In this document: piece by piece, positions 34,042-44,564 of the stretch
How positions within the stretch are numbered: the stretch's first letter is position 1
How the letters are laid out: each line of letters begins with the position of its first letter
DNA from: Catonia carolina
Taxonomy: Eukaryota; Arthropoda; Insecta; Hemiptera; Achilidae
Length of the DNA: 64,000 nucleotides
Reading direction: 5' to 3'
Assembly (NCBI GenBank): GCA_035578175.1
Contig: JAQMRL010000040.1
Location: 558,001 to 622,000 of the forward strand
The notes under the pieces: generated by a model
Told to the model about the DNA's origin: nothing
What the model saw: only the letters and a program-made list of their open reading frames with translations
The model's database searches: none
Position numbers and translations under genes: made by a program

Positions 34042-35262
34042 GTTCAAAATAGGTTTAAAATGTTCAAAGTAATCACTAGTCTTTCTTTCGATAATATTGG
34101 TTGCTTGTGCAAGTTGCACAATTGTTTTTGAAAACGAGTTCTACTTTGACGATATAAAAATTAAATGTTTCCAAAGTCATTCTCATGCATTTAAAAAACC
34201 TGTCTCAATCTTTTTTTTACTTTCTCTTGCCTATATGAATATATAGGAAGGAAAGTATTGTTTTCATGTCGATTTTAAGAAATCGAGTTTTCACCGGATC
34301 TATACGTTTTCAGACCCCCTGAACCCACACAAACATGTTTTTAGCGATTGGTCTGTGTGTGTGTCTGTGTGTGTGTGTGTGTGTGTGTGTCTGTGTGTGA
34401 ACAGAATATCTCAAGAACGGAACATCGTACGAACTTGAAACTTGAAACTTAAGTTACATACCACTACCGGACGCGACACGAACATTTTCATCAAAATCGG
34501 TCAACCGGAAGTAGTAGTTTATTCGTATAATTTTTCAGTTTTTTGCGATTTTCTCAAAAACTGGTCCTACGATTTTTTTTAAAATCGTTATTTTACTCAA
34601 TTTTTTATTCTCTACAAGATAGGGTAGGCGCCATGTTTGCTGAAATTCTCGGTGAGGCTGTTTTCACGTAAAAACGTTATTTTTTTAAGATTACGGCTTT
34701 AATATAAATTTTAGCGCAAAAACTTATATAATAAAAGTTGTAGAGAATTTAAAAACCTACAACTTCTGTTTCAAACATTTTTTTGTATAACGCTTAGTTT
34801 AGCGGTAATTTGCGATTTTCTGTTTTTTTTTCTCACGAAAACGTGAGAAAAATCGATTTTTTTAACATTTCGGTCTTAGTATGCATTTTACGACAAAAGT
34901 GTATATAATAAAAGTTATAGAAAATTAAAAGATCTACAACTTTTGTTTAGAGCATTTTTCTCTGCAGAGCCTAGTTTAGCGTGAAAGCGTGATTTTCCGT
35001 ATTTTTAAGCCAAACTGAGTTCGATTGTCATTTTGCGTCATTCACTCATGATTAAAATAAGGTTATGTTTTTGAGGTTAGTTTTTGTTTATTTCTAATAT
35101 TTTATTAATAATGTTAGGTTTATTATTAATCATTTGCATTGGCAAGAGAAAGTTGTGTGAGTGTTTCACACCAGATTTTTAATTACGGAAAAAGATGATT
35201 ATGCCGAACAATTTTCTGTTCTTATTAATGTCACTAATGTTATCGTCTTTAAAAGATAATAA
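34042..35262. repeat. Paralogous flank sequence (copy B), split by an R insertion
   Basis: 34042-34218 and 35176-35250 match 9601-9706/10668-10815 inversely, with the R insertions at different points. Confidence 0.7.
34219..35175 (+). mobile_element. R repeat, full length
   Basis: 957 bp, in a T-run. The corresponding empty site is at about 9630-9670 (inverse). All landmarks are present and it is very similar to the 9707 and 62589 copies. Confidence 0.9.
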
Positions 35263-35976
35263 TTTTGTATAAGCGTTTTCCATTAGGAATAATTCATGAC
35301 TGGTGCTACTGGAACTCATGTTGAATAGGGACAATGATCTTCAAGTCGACAACAAAATTATCAAGAGCACAAAGGAATTCAAGTACTTGGGGACCTACAT
35401 ATCATCAGACGGTTCAACTAGGAAGGATGTTAAAAATAGGATTGTGCAAGGGAGAATAGCAATCCGGAAATTGAACCCGATTTTATGGTCTGCAAAAATG
35501 CACATGAATACAAAAGTCCAGTTGTACCACACTATTGTGGAGCCAATAACAACTTATGGGGCAGAGTGCTGGCAAATAACATCAAAAATAGACAGCCAGC
35601 TTAAAGCAATTGAAATGGACTTTCTGCGCCGTTCATGTAGAGTGTCCAGGTTGGACCATATCCGGAATGACGACATCAGGAAAAGAGCTCATGTAGAAGA
35701 TACCATTGTGGATAGGATAGAGAGACGACAACTGATATGGTATGGTCATGTGCAGAGAATGGGTGATGAGAGGTGGCCAAAAAGAATGTTGTCTTATGTC
35801 CCAATCAACAGAAGGAAGAAAGGTAGATCAAGGAAAACGTGGAAAAAGGGAATACAGGAAGCCATGAGGGAGAGAGGGATGGATGAGGGTGATTGGGAGG
35901 ATAGAAGAGAATGGAGATTGAAGTGCGGGAAGCGGCGCCGGCCGTAGGAACCCCGGAAAAAAAAAAAAAAAAAAAA
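35263..35976 (+). pseudogene. LINE 3' end with poly(A): RT C-terminus
   Basis: The 214-residue frame ending at 35947 has EFKYLGTYISSDGSTRKDVK, YHTIVEPITTYGAECW and the basic RRQLIWYGHVQRMGDERWPK tail. This is the C-terminal part of a non-LTR RT of RTE/CR1-like type. It is 5'-truncated before the catalytic motif. An A20 tail follows at 35957-35976. Confidence 0.8.
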
Positions 35977-36223
35977 GGGACAACTGAATGAAGTTTAAGT
36001 ACGTAGTTACATGCTCCCACTATGCGTGTTCACCACCGTGAATCAGTACCAGCGACCAGCGACCAGCGACCAGCGTTCACTGTGCGCTTACTCTACACTG
36101 GAAGGAGAGGCATTGAGGCTGATGAAAAATTTTAAATATCTAGGGAGTGAGATTTCAGAAGACGGCAAGATAGATGGAGAGATAACAAAGTGGTTGCAAA
36201 AAGGAGGATATAAATACAAAGTG

Positions 36224-36760
36224 CATCTTTATAATGCATCCTGCAGTTTGAAATTAATTCTATTTTATCAAATGAATTTATATAATAAATTTCACTAACC
36301 TTCCTTTTGAACTGCGTCAACTTTTGTTTTCACTTACACGTGTTTCGGTGGATCCACCATCATCTGAGTAAATAACATATAATTGAAACTAAAAACTTTA
36401 TTTATTAAAAATCTACAGAAGACGATACATCTTCAGTCATTTGTGTAAAAATGTTTTTATACAAATGATGATGATGGATCCACCATCATCAGAGTAAATA
36501 ACATATAATTGAAACTAAAAACTTTATTTATTAAAAATCTACAGAAGATGATACATCTTCAGTCATTTTTATACAAATGACTGAAGATGTATCATATTCT
36601 GTAGATTTTTAATAAATAAAGTTTTTAGTTTCAATTATATGTTATTTACTCAGATGATGGTGGATCCACCGAAACACGTGTAAGTGAAAACAAAAGTTGA
36701 CGCAGTTCAAAAGGAAGGTTAGTGAAATTTATTATATAAATTCATTTGATAAAATAGAAT
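36224..36760. mobile_element. Palindromic Penelope-like element, copy 3
   Basis: 537 bp with a 10-bp duplication ATACAAAGTG (36214-36223, 36761-36770) in the LINE fragment. It has three repeats of the arm (two direct, one inverse). The hammerhead-like core is mutated here (CAGATGA instead of CTGATGA) in both outer arms. Confidence 0.65.
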
Positions 36761-36931
36761 ATACAAAGTGGTAAAACACTTGTTATGGGACAGAACGGTA
36801 CCAGAAAAGGCTTGATGGAAAAATAAGGTGTTTTAAGAACTTTGTTTATAAGAACTTTTATCTTAATTGATAAATAGAGTATAAATTTGGAGAGCATTAC
36901 TAATTAATTTTGTGATTAATTTTTTCTACAG

Positions 36932-37021
36932 GTGGATCATTTTATACACCAACTGACTATAAACGCAAGTACGATAAGCGCTAATGATTTTTTTGTAATT
37001 GATAAAAAGCTGATCCCAGCA
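36932..37021 (+). CDS. Gustatory receptor shared exon 3 (30 codons)
   Basis: Acceptor TTTTCTACAG before 36932, donor GCA-GTAAGT after 37021, phase 0 at both ends. It reads VDHFIHQLTINASTISANDF then FVIDKKLIPA. The pattern F-x2-Q-L followed by an SA-x-DFF-x-ID block is the conserved segment of insect gustatory receptors just before the seventh helix. This is the strongest single piece of evidence for the family. Confidence 0.9.
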
Positions 37022-37116
37022 GTAAGTACTGTATAATTAAGTATTAACCTAAAAAATTTAAAAAAATAAATTCTTATCATTATTTCATATTTGTTTAACT
37101 AAAAATGACAGCTATA

Positions 37117-38023
37117 CGAGGTGTGGCAATTAAATAACGAAACTGACATTGTAAAAAATTTTATTTTTATTTTATACATAATCACTTATTGTCACCTTCA
37201 ATATACACTCCTTCTCTATCCGTACAACGCTCCATGCGAATTTTCCATTGTTGTAAACAGTGCTGGAAGTCATCTTCTGTCAGCTCCTTCAGGACACGTG
37301 CCGCTTTCTCTTTTACAGCTTCCACAGACTCAAATCTTGTCTCTTATAATGCAGATTTCACGTTAGGTAACAGGTAGAAGTCACATGGTGCAAGATCTGG
37401 TGAATAAGGTGGATGTTCTAACACTGAGATGCTGTACTTGGGTAGGAACCTCTTGACAGATTACGTGGAATGTGCTAGTGTATTGTCTTGGTGGAGAACC
37501 CATGATTTGTCCTTCAACACTTGGGGCATTTTTTCTTAACTCTTTGACGTACTTTAGAAAGTACCTCAAGGTAACAATATTGATTAATCCTTCAGGAACC
37601 CAGTGAAGATACACAATCCCATGGATATAAAAAAAAATCATCATTGCTTTAAATTTTGACTTGCTCATTCAAACTTTTTTGGCTCTCGGTGAAGTTCGGC
37701 TTTTCCAGTGCATGGATTGGTGCTTCGTTTCTGGATCATAAGTAAAAAACCATGTTTCATCACATGTTATTAACTTCTACCTGTTCCCTAAGGTGAAATC
37801 TGCATAAAAAGGGACAAGATTTGAGTCTGTGGAAGCTGTAAAAGAGAAAGCGACACATGTCCTAAAGGAGCTGACAGAAGATGACTTCCAGCACTGTTTC
37901 CAACAATGGAAAATTCGCATGGAGCGTTGTACACATAAAGAAGGAGTGTATATTGAAGGTGACAATAAGTAATTATAAATAAATTTTTTTACATCAGTCT
38001 CATTATTTAATAGCCACACTTCG
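37117..38023 (-). mobile_element. M1 mariner derivative (copy 5)
   Basis: TA-flanked, short-junction type. The transposase arm is on minus with a frameshift. The junction is at about 37771 (CATGTTATTAACTTCTACCT). The inverse arm of about 250 bp ends at 38023. Confidence 0.88.
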
Positions 38024-38120
38024 TATAATCAGCTGATTGTATGTTCATAGGTTATAATTGTTATTGAAAGACCAAGAAAAATGGCTGACGAAATATTTAA
38101 CAGAGCTACAAGAGCAAGTA

Positions 38121-40618
38121 AAGGGTGATTCAAAAAGAGCGCCGGTTTTTAAACGGCTGGTAAATTTTTGTTTATCGGTTGGCAACATTGTTTGACCTCA
38201 TTTCTATTTTGGAGAACATTCCGATTGACGATTCAGTTGTAGTTTCTCTTGTATGCTGTAACACCTGTAATATTCTGATTACAGATTGTTACGTGTTTTA
38301 GGGTTTTGTCGGCGTAATTTGTTGTGTTGGTTTCTTTTAACTGTTTTGCTGGTGATGTAGAACTGCTTGCTGTCCGGTGGCGCGCTCTTCGTTTCTCCTA
38401 CGAACTGTTTCTGCCCCTCGTGACAAGCTGCCTTCATGGTTGGCCTGGCTGCACTCTCTGACGTTGCTTCCCCGAGATATACGATACTGTCACCCTTAGT
38501 TGAATTTTCTTAATGTTTTTCCTGTTACTGGAAGAGACGAGTTATTGTAGTGAAAGTGAAAGGTCGGTGTTGCCTGCGTTGCGATGCCGTACCTAATTTA
38601 TAATTTATACTTTTGGTGAAAAGTTTTTTTTTATATTTGTAAATGTTGATTTTATTTAAAGATGGTTTGTACTGACAGTTTAATTTTGTTAAACATGACT
38701 TTGTTATTATGTGTATTCTGCTGTTTTCTACGCCGTTTTTCAGTATTAATCATATAGTTTTTCCGTGTTGCAAACTTTGAAAATGTGAATTGATTATGTC
38801 GTCCAAATTAAAGTTTGAATTATGTTTGTACTCATTAAAACTTTTAGTGCTGGTTTGGAGTACAGGGTTCGGGATAATATGTCCTGACGACCTTACAACA
38901 AGAATATCCGAGTCTCATTGTCTGCCGCCTTCCATGTTTTAATTATCACCTAGGGATTCGATTCTCGAAAAAGAAAATCTACATTTACCTATATATTGTG
39001 TCTGGACGGAATTTTCATCTGGATTTTCAAATGTCTGGGCCCTTCCAAAATTATTCTGTATGCCACCTGGAGAATTAGATTGTCAATTGGATTTGTGAGT
39101 TTTTTTAACAGCATAACCATTAAGGACACAAGGTATGTGAACATCCAATTTTATTTTACGAAGTCCTCAGTTTAAGACGACTGTGATTCAGTGAAATCGA
39201 CCAAATTTTTTTAATGGAAAGATTCAGCACAGTTGTAATTATTATAAAATTGCTTGTATGGAACAGGAAAATCTTTGTCTGGACATTAACTATTTTCTTT
39301 AATTTTTCATGTCAATTCCTAATTAGAAACCGACTAATTATAATAAAATTTAAATATTTTGTTTAGCACAACATAATGTAACATCTAATTTAATACCTTT
39401 TAAAGAAATTTAAATAACTAGCTAAGAACTAGTATTTCTAAAAATTTATATGTAAATCTAAGTAAACTTGTTTTTGACTCTTTTCAACAACTTCATAATT
39501 GACTTAATACATAAAATTTTATTTATATTTATGTGGTTATTTTTTGGAAATTAAACTTAAAAGTGGCTAAGCCACTGGTAAACCTAATTGAATATATATA
39601 TATAAATATATCTATATATGTTGGCCAACAATAATTTATGATTATTAATCTGTATAAACGCAATATTTAACACATTGTTAATTTGTTAATTTTGAATTAG
39701 CCTTTCGGCAAATACTTATTCATTGTGATTAATTGCTGTGCACCTTATTATAAAATTGTTCATCCTGTGCTAGATGAACTATCATTTGGTAATTATTATA
39801 ATTCATGCTAGTTTTATTTGATTATTAATTATATTTGTTTACAACCTACTATAAATGATTTTTATTATTCACTTATGCAACGATCCTTGTGTTTTTGTTT
39901 TGTACTTCTTAAATTTTTTTATTTTGTTAACACCCTGTCCAACCTGTCGCATTATATTTTTGCCGTGTATGTTACCGGTGGCGATAGGGGTGATTACAAT
40001 GCACAGCGAGTGACAGTTTGGTGCGGCTTTTGGTCGGGCGGTGTCATCGGCCCTTACTTTTTTGAAAATCAAGAAGGACAAGCCATGACAGTAAATGGAG
40101 ACCGATACCGTATGATGATTAGGGAGTTTTTGTGGCGTCATTTGGATGGAATGGACATTGTCGAGTTGTGGTTTCAGCAGGATGGTGCCACCTGTCACGC
40201 TGCACGAGAAACAATGTTGTTGCTCCGTGAACGGTTCCAGGATCGCATCATTTCTCGTAATTCCGACCATCAATGGCCACCAAGGTCGTGTGACTTGACG
40301 CCTTGTGACTTTCATCTTTGGGGTTATCTGAAGTCATTGGCGTATGCCAATAAACCCCGAAACATCAATGACCTGAAGGAGGAAATTCGACGGGTTATCG
40401 GGCAAATGGAAGTCGAAACTTGTCGTGCAGTAATATCCAATTTCATGGACAGAGTTGATGCGTGCCAGCGCAGTAGAGGAGGACACATGCATGACATCAT
40501 TTTTCATACATAAAATTGGAAGGAAAGATGAACTTGTTGATGTATTTATTTTCAGTTTTTCAATAAAATAAACCTCTTAATTTGATATATCAAAACCGGC
40601 GCTCTTTTTGAATCACCC
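38121..40618 (+). mobile_element. M2 (DD41D), internally deleted copy 3, split by a solo LTR
   Basis: GGGTGATTC ends with flanking TA. The 5' region joins directly to ATGCACAGCGAGTGACAG, the same deletion junction as in 23874-24623. 40003-40513 encodes the C-terminal transposase (FQQDGATCHAA, DLTPCDFHLWG). The open frame that appears to extend further upstream runs into the LTR and is not one protein. Confidence 0.88.
38257..39998 (+). mobile_element. Solo LTR, family 3 (1.7 kb)
   Basis: TGTAACACC...GATTACA ends with a 4-bp duplication ATGC (38253-38256, 39999-40002), sitting exactly in the M2 deletion junction. No coding region. The 4-bp duplication would fit a Gypsy-type element. Confidence 0.75.
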
Positions 40619-41220
40619 TATATTGGCAACGTTGGTGGCAAGTGATTGACTAGCTATAAAGTGGGCAGGGGGGGCAATGCATACGTAAAGACAGCTCAAC
40701 AGCCTTGAAATATAGTATAGTGTCTTTTACATCTCTACCTGTTCTGTTGGTAAATGATTCAGTCATATAATTGGCTGATAATGTGATAAGAAACAGAATT
40801 ATTTTTTTTCTAGCCCTAAAATTAGCAAATTGAGTGCAATTAATTCAACACTCCACCTGGATGTTATGGGCAAGAGAATTTCTTATCAGGCATATAAAAA
40901 CAAAAAAAAACACCTTTATGTCCTCAACTCATTGCTACAATACCTGAAATTGGCAGTTGGTTCCACGCCACAGAGTTTCCACCAAATTATACCACAGGCA
41001 ATGGAGTTATTTAGCTCCTAATCTTTTAAATCTTATGCCTATTGTATCAGAAATCTCCTGAACATCATAATAGTTAAAAAGGTAGTCAGTCTGTGGTTTC
41101 TGAACAAAGATAAACACAAATTCCCCGGATGTTTACTCCATATAAAATCAAAAAATGACATAATATTATAAATCATATAAAGACGTATTGGCTGCTTGAT
41201 CAGTCCTCTGAACAGTCATC
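40619..41220. other. GR intron 3: SINE2 remnant and unassigned DNA
   Basis: 40722-40876 is an antisense 5' part of SINE2 (CACTCCACCTGGATGTTATG at the end). The rest has no supported gene. The 63-codon frame at 40830 overlaps the SINE. Confidence 0.6.
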
Positions 41221-41616
41221 TTCAGAAACGAGAAGATAAAGGAGGAGGAGGAGGAGAAGAAGGAATGGAGAAGTAGTTGAAAAAAGTTGGAAAAGAAGAA
41301 GATAGAGAAGGAGGAAGAGTAGAAGGAGGAGGAAAAGGAGAAGGAGGTGGAGAAGTAGAAGGAGGAGACAAAGAGGAGAAGTAGAAGGAGGAAAAGGAGA
41401 AGTAGAAGGAGGAAGAGGAGAAGCAGAAGTAGAAGGAAGAGAAATAGAAGGAGGAGCAGAAAAAGGAGGAGAAGTGGAAGGAGAAGAGAAGTGGAAGGAG
41501 AAGAGAAGTAGAAGGAGAGGAGGATAAGTAGAAGTAGAAGGTGGAAAAGTAGAAGGAGGAGGAGCAGAAGTAGAAGGTGGAGAAGTAGAAGAGAAGGAAA
41601 AATGAGAAGAGGATTT

Positions 41617-41788
41617 TTGTTAGTTTTACATCTGACTGTTTTCCAATTTCTGCTAATGCAGACAGTGAATAATGATGGTCATGAAAGTGAGTGGTGAAAA
41701 AAATGCTACTAGACCTGACCGGGGATTGAACCAGGGACCCCGAAGTAGAAGCCAGTTACGCTAACCACTACACCAACAAGCCGGCCGA
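41617..41788 (-). mobile_element. SINE1 copy, diverged
   Basis: Antisense. It keeps the tRNA-like part GGGATTGAACCAGGGACCCC (B box inverse) and ends at GCCGGCC. Duplication GAGAAGAG on both sides. Confidence 0.75.
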
Positions 41789-41826
41789 GAAGAGCAGAAG
41801 TGGGAAGGAGGAGGAAAATGAGAACA

Positions 41827-42002
41827 ATTTTTTTTTTTGGTTTAAGATCCGACTGTTCTGCAATTACTGCTAATGCAGACGGTGAAGGATGAAATTATTT
41901 TTTGTAACGTATGAAAATATGCTGTGCCTGAATGGGATTCGAACCCAAAACCGCATGATGAAGGTAACCGCATGTTACCAACTACGTAAATGCAGCTGAC
42001 AA
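41827..42002 (-). mobile_element. SINE1 copy
   Basis: T-run, then GGTTTAAGATCCGACTGTT and the inverse B box GGGATTCGAACCC. Flanked by GAGAACAA in the purine tract. Confidence 0.8.
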
Positions 42003-42140
42003 AAAGAGAACAAGGGGTGAAGGAGGAGAAAAAGGGAAAGAGAAGGAGGAGAAGTTGCAGCGACAAGGTGAAAACTTTATCAAAGTACGAATGAAAGCTT
42101 AACTTGAAATAATTTTTTGATTTTAATTTGTTTGTTGCAG

Positions 42141-42209
42141 TACCTGAACAACATTGTTACATATATTATAATCGTGGTACAACTTAATTCACTGTCATCT
42201 ATGTCATGA
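42141..42209 (+). CDS. Gustatory receptor shared last exon (22 codons, stop at 42207-42209)
   Basis: Acceptor TTTGTTGCAG before 42141, phase 0. It reads YLNNIVTYIIIVVQL, then NSLSSMS-stop. TYIIIVVQL corresponds to TYhhhhhQF in the seventh helix, the hallmark of insect GRs, with Leu in place of the usual Phe. The last codons and the stop come from the first units of the adjoining minisatellite. A possible poly(A) signal AATAAA is at 42660. Confidence 0.88.
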   Translation, partial: YLNNIVTYIIIVVQLNSLSSMS

Positions 42210-42604
42210 ATCTATGTCATCTATGTCATCTATGTCATGAATCTATGTCATCTATGTCATGAATCTATGTCATCTATGTCATGAATCTATGTCATCTATG
42301 TCATCTATGTCATGAATCTATGTCATCTATGTCATGAATCTATGTCATCTATGTCATGAATCTATGTCATCTATGTCATGAATCTATGTCATCTATGTCA
42401 TGAATCTATGTCATGAATCTATGTCATGAATCTATGTCATCTATGTCATGAATCTATGTCATCTATGTCATGAATCTATGTCATCTATGTCATGAATCTA
42501 TGTCATCTATGTCATGAATCTATGTCATCTATGTCATGAATCTATGTCATCTATGTCATCTATGGCATGAATCTATGTCATGAATCTATGTCATCTATCT
42601 CATG
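42193..42604. repeat. ATGTCATCT / ATGTCATGAATCT minisatellite
   Basis: About 410 bp of alternating 9-bp (ATGTCATCT) and 13-bp (ATGTCATGAATCT) units. It overlaps the end of the gustatory coding sequence. Confidence 0.95.
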
Positions 42605-42761
42605 AAATGCTGTCGACATCTGGCTGACCTACCTCAGTTATCTAAAATGGAATAGACCAAATAAAACTCAATGCTCTACGAAATGAAAAGTGTAACTATC
42701 AATAACTTTTCTTGTAATAAAAAAAGTGTGTATTAATAGTATTGGCTTATTATTCCATATA

Positions 42762-43704
42762 CGAGGTGGGGCTATTAAATAACGAGACTGACGTTGTAAA
42801 AAATTTTATTTTTATTTTATACAAATCACTTATTGTCACCTTCAATGTACACTTGTACACTCCTTCTCTATCCCTAAAATGCTCCATGCGAATTTTCCAT
42901 TGTTGGAAACAGTGCTGGAAGTCATCTTCTGTCAGCTCCTTCAGGACACGTGCCGCTTTCTCTTTTACAGCTTCCACAGACTCAAATCTTGTCCGTTTTA
43001 ATGCAGGTTTCACCATATGGAACAGGTAGAAGTCACATGGTGCAAGATCTAGTGAATAAGATGGATGTTCTAACACTGAGATGCTGTACTTGGTTAGGAA
43101 CCTCTTGACAGATAACACGGAATGAGCTGGCACATTGTCTTGGTGGAGAACCCATGATTTGTCCTTCCACATTTTGGGGTGTTTTTTTCCTTACTCTTTG
43201 ATGTAGTTTAGAAAGTACCTCAAGGTAGTAATATTTATTAATTGTTTGACCTTCAGGAACCCAGTGAAGGTACACAATCCCATGGATATCAAAAAAACAA
43301 TCATCATTGCTTTAAATTTTGACTTGCTCATACAAGCTTTTTTGGCTCTCGGTGAAGTTCGGCTCTCCCAGTGCATGGATTGGTGCTTCGTTTCTGGATC
43401 ATAAGTATAAAACAACGTTATATCACATGTTATTATCTTCTACGTGTTCTTTAAGGTGAAATTTGCATGAAAAGGGACAAGATTTGAGTCTGTGGAAGCT
43501 GTAAAAGAGAAAGCGGCACGTGTCCTGAAGGAGCTGACAGAAGATGACTTCCAGCACTGTTTCCAACAATGGAAAATTCGCATGGAGCGTTGTAGGGATA
43601 GAGAAGGAGTGTACAAGTGTACATTGAAGGTGACAAAAAGTGATTATGTATAAAATTAATATTAAATTTTTTACGTCAGTTCATTATTTAATAGCCACAC
43701 CTTG
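42762..43704 (-). mobile_element. M1 mariner derivative (copy 6)
   Basis: TA-flanked, short-junction type (junction near 43430). The minus-strand transposase keeps DNVPAHS and YSLDLAPCDFYLF, with damaged catalytic surroundings. Both arms contain an extra 12-bp TGTACACTTG-type duplication, so one arm appears to have been copied from, or corrected by, the other. Confidence 0.88.
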
Positions 43705-43717
43705 TATTGTTCATTAC

Positions 43718-44426
43718 CCACTGGTTTTGTCTAGACTAGAGGTAAAGTCGTCGCCGCGAGTCAGCTGTTATTCGGAGACGAAGGTTTCTCATTTAAATCC
43801 TTGAAAAGTAGTTACTTTTATACGGATTTGAATACTAGACAGTGGTTACCGGTGTACTTTGATGGTTGGGGTTCAATTAACCATACTCTCAGGAATAGTC
43901 GACCTGAGTCAGTACAAGACTATACCTCATTTACACATCATACATTATCATCTGCCCATAACAGACAGGTGGAGTGTCAAATTATTTACACTCAATCTGT
44001 TTGTTGCAGGGCTAAAATAAATAGTTCTGTTTCTTATCACATGGTCAGCCAATTAAATGACTGAATCATTTAAGAACAGAAGAGGTAGAGGTGTAAAAGA
44101 CACTAGTCAGAGTTATCTTCTCTGAAAGTAATGAATTTCACTATACAGCCAGACCCTGTGGTGAATGAAGTGAAGGTGTCATTTGCAGAGTGGAAAATAT
44201 GTGCTTTTCAGAGGGCCCGGCATGCTGTTAAGCGTACTTTTCCACTCAGTGAGGAAGGCAATGGTAAACCACCTCACTCCTCGTTTTACTTAGTAAAACC
44301 TCTACAGGTTCAAACCAGCCTTTCGGCTGTTGACCTAAACAACAACAACATTATCATCCTCATCTTATTGAGTCATTGGGTTGCTTATTGTTCTTACATT
44401 GAACAGATTGGAACGTACACACATTA
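43718..44426 (+). mobile_element. SINE3, tRNA-derived, split by SINE2
   Basis: The tRNA-like head has an A box (CTAGACTAGAGGTAAAG) and a B-box-like GGTTTCTCATTTAAATCC. The body continues to ACTATACCTCATTTACACAT and resumes after SINE2 with TCATTGGGTTGCTTATTGTT and GAACAGATTG. Confidence 0.8.
43953..44347 (+). mobile_element. SINE2, full length
   Basis: 395 bp, duplication ACATTATCATC (43942-43952, 44348-44358), (AAC)4 tail. Confidence 0.9.
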
Positions 44427-44449
44427 AGGATTGAAAAATAATATTGTTC

Positions 44450-44500
44450 AATATTTACATTGGCAAGAGAAAGTCGTGTAAGTGTTTTACACCATATTTT
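44450..44500 (+). mobile_element. R repeat 3' end fragment
   Basis: ATTGGCAAGAGAAAGTCGTG followed by the stem-loop GTGTAAgtgtTTTACACC. Confidence 0.7.
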
Positions 44501-44564
44501 TTTAATACAGGACTAATAAAAATAAAACTCTGAACTATTAATATTTTATATACACAAGATGTTT

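Larger units (their letters stand above)
32158..36091. mobile_element. T4: 3.9-kb terminal-inverted-repeat element with nested insertions
   Basis: Inverted ends CACAGTGAACGCTGGTC (left, about 32166) and GACCAGCGTTCACTGTG (right, about 36067), with GCGACCA tandem copies next to the right end. It is inserted in the LINE fragment. Nested within are M5, SINE1, an R copy and a LINE tail, leaving roughly 0.7 kb of its own sequence. No transposase of its own was seen, and the superfamily is not assigned. Confidence 0.6.
32053..36816 (+). pseudogene. LINE reverse-transcriptase fragment split by T4 and a Penelope-like element
   Basis: Three pieces read as one RT region: 32053-32157 (LDVWNEIMKSFGLQISKEKS), 36092-36213 (KNFKYLGSEISEDGKIDGEI) and 36771-36816 (VVKHLLWDRTVPEKA). 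The motifs follow each other in the order normal for the RT thumb region. The fragment is dead but lets both later insertions be delimited. Confidence 0.75.
41222..42062 (+). repeat. Purine-rich GGA/GAA tract with two SINE1 insertions
   Basis: About 400 bp (41222-41605) is almost only A and G, in irregular GGA/GAAGTAGAAGGA units. It continues at 41789-41826 and 42003-42062 after SINE insertions. Mirror-like polypurine of this kind can form triplex DNA. Confidence 0.9.

Noticed and set aside
39818..40513. 231-residue protein
   Set aside because: The N-terminal 60 or so residues are read from a solo LTR; only the C-terminal part is M2 transposase.
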